Assembly: GCA_951812745.1 (NCBI GenBank)
Contig: OX638327.1
Coordinates: 1 to 64,000, forward strand
DNA length: 64,000 bases
From: an uncultured Nitrospirales bacterium
GTDB lineage: Bacteria; Nitrospirota; Nitrospiria; Nitrospirales; UBA8639
Reading direction: 5' to 3'
A program made the translations under genes and the position numbers. The notes below the pieces were generated by a model. The model did no database searches, had not been told where the DNA came from, and saw only the letters and a program-made list of their open reading frames with translations. Below are positions 63,290-64,000 of the stretch, piece by piece (within the stretch, counting starts at the first letter, position 1; the number at the start of each line of letters is the position of its first letter).

Positions 63290-63643
63290 ATGTCTCAGGA
63301 TGGACGTGAAGAGTCTTCTGACCAAAGCCTCCATGGAGCCGTGTTTCGTCCAAACTCTGAGCAAGAGTTGCTGAAGGTCATTGAATTGGCTTTTGGGTAC
63401 CGAGGTGATCTGACCCTGGAACTGAAGTCCCGGGAATCCGTCAACGGCTATCTCTTTAATCGCGTGTGGGATGGCCCGCATTCCTACGTGGAGTTGTTTC
63501 AACCTGATCATTCCGCTTCCCGAAGAATTCCCTGCAGCGAGATTCACGCTTTCCATTTTACGGGGCACGATACGGCTTCGGGAGAATCCTGGGAAGCCTG
63601 GGTTCGGAAACGCCAGGAGGAGAAGAAAAACGAAGGGCATTAG
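63290..63643 (+). CDS. Small conserved-looking protein beside hpnH
   Basis: The 117-residue soluble protein has a beta-rich middle (GDLTLELKSRESVNGYLFNR, then SYVELFQP) and a basic tail (EAWVRKRQEEKKNEG). The pattern resembles small SM-like or Rof-like beta-barrel proteins of unknown function, including the closing IHAFHFTGHDTASGESWEAW. I cannot assign a role. It starts at ATG 63290, or at a GTG six bases before, 35 bp after hpnH, and is probably co-transcribed with it. Confidence 0.7.
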   Translation: MSQDGREESSDQSLHGAVFRPNSEQELLKVIELAFGYRGDLTLELKSRESVNGYLFNRVWDGPHSYVELFQPDHSASRRIPCSEIHAFHFTGHDTASGESWEAWVRKRQEEKKNEGH

Positions 63644-64000
63644 CCCTTTTCAGGAGCCTGATTATTGACAGACGAAAGCCCCTTATGCTAGAAGTCACCG
63701 ACCTTTTGCCTAGAATTTTCCTTCCTGTAAAACGGTTGCTTAAGGATTGAGGTGTGGTCTCTCCAAAGGAAAAGTGGATCATCTGGAAAGGCTCTCCCAC
63801 GTGGCAAGTTCCGAACTCGATTCTAGGCAGCCCATCACACGCTATCCCGCCCCGTTACCACGTTGTGGCTCGTCGAGGGGGCCATGGCGCTTGAGACCAT
63901 GACCGTCGGTCATCCTGACCCCAAATTGTGTAGGCCGATAGGGAGAAGAAGACAAAGGGAAAAGTTTGTCCAAATTGATATGTATTGTGGAGAAAGGATT
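63644..64000. other. Terminal intergenic stretch, probable leader of a gene outside the window
   Basis: No coding region is supported here. A TTGACA (63665-63670) is present, and the last bases read GAGAAAGGATT, which looks like a ribosome-binding site for a gene that starts beyond position 64000. Confidence 0.45.

Noticed and set aside
1-64000. CRISPR arrays, prophage or transposase genes
   Set aside because: No regularly spaced direct repeats, phage structural genes or transposase motifs were recognised on either strand.

Overview
The window looks like chromosome from a free-living, hopanoid-making, Gram-negative autotroph-type bacterium. The best guess is the Nitrospirota (Nitrospira-like), inferred from the combination of a monomeric NADP-isocitrate dehydrogenase, LL-diaminopimelate aminotransferase (DapL), HisZ, hopanoid genes (shc, an hpnG-like phosphorylase, an hpnM-like gene, hpnH), an ArsS-type radical SAM protein and a split F-ATPase gene set. 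This assignment rests on gene content alone and is moderate in confidence. No prophage, intact transposase, rRNA or CRISPR array is visible. Most of the window is dense housekeeping sequence with short intergenic spaces.

Region by region. 1-8 kb: the tail of an outer-membrane barrel protein, a dicarboxylate/glutamate symporter, glycine decarboxylase GcvP, and a tight three-gene unit (ATP-grasp, alpha-E, transglutaminase) that resembles predicted amide-ligase/peptide-tagging systems. 8-18.7 kb: an amidohydrolase, HU, a MoaD-like protein, a YHS protein, ArsS, 6-phosphogluconolactonase, a transaldolase-like aldolase, type-5 uracil-DNA glycosylase, glycerate 2-kinase, a MazG-like protein, an O6-methylguanine repair protein and an HD-GYP protein. 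19-29 kb: a PhoX-like phosphatase overlapping a formylglycine-generating-enzyme-like protein, folK-panC, dapL, an orphan HicB, a glutamine amidotransferase, a methyltransferase and an MsbA-type ABC exporter. 29-38 kb: a 31-residue COX24/bS22-like gene, an apparently leaderless lipoprotein gene, nadB, a pabC/pabB-like pair, a DUF3187 protein and the Fo half of ATP synthase (atpI/Z-B-E-F) without its F1 genes. 38-41 kb: rlmN-larE, a 230-bp dispersed hairpin element, an AT-rich stretch, a HARE-HTH protein and two near-identical histone H1-like genes. 41-54.6 kb: isocitrate dehydrogenase, a DUF427 protein, a drug-efflux MFS protein beside a broken FGE-like gene, serC-serA-hisZ-dnaB, a TPR lipoprotein and a type IV pilin. 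54.7-63.7 kb: a hopanoid/isoprenoid block (shc, hpnG-like, hpnM-like, dxs, ispG, tRNA-Cys, hpnH and a small conserved gene), interrupted by an inverted second copy of the 230-bp element.

Functionally, dxs and ispG supply isoprenoid precursors, Shc makes the hopene skeleton, HpnH and the HpnG-like phosphorylase begin side-chain building, and the HpnM-like protein fits hopanoid or lipid transport. SerC and SerA make serine, and GcvP and glycerate kinase belong to linked one-carbon and glycerate metabolism. The features most worth a second look are the paired H1-like genes beside a HARE-HTH gene, the two structured inverted repeats, the ATP-grasp/alpha-E/transglutaminase unit, a likely CTG-initiated hpnG-like gene, and repeats that have become part of the pabC-like reading frame.
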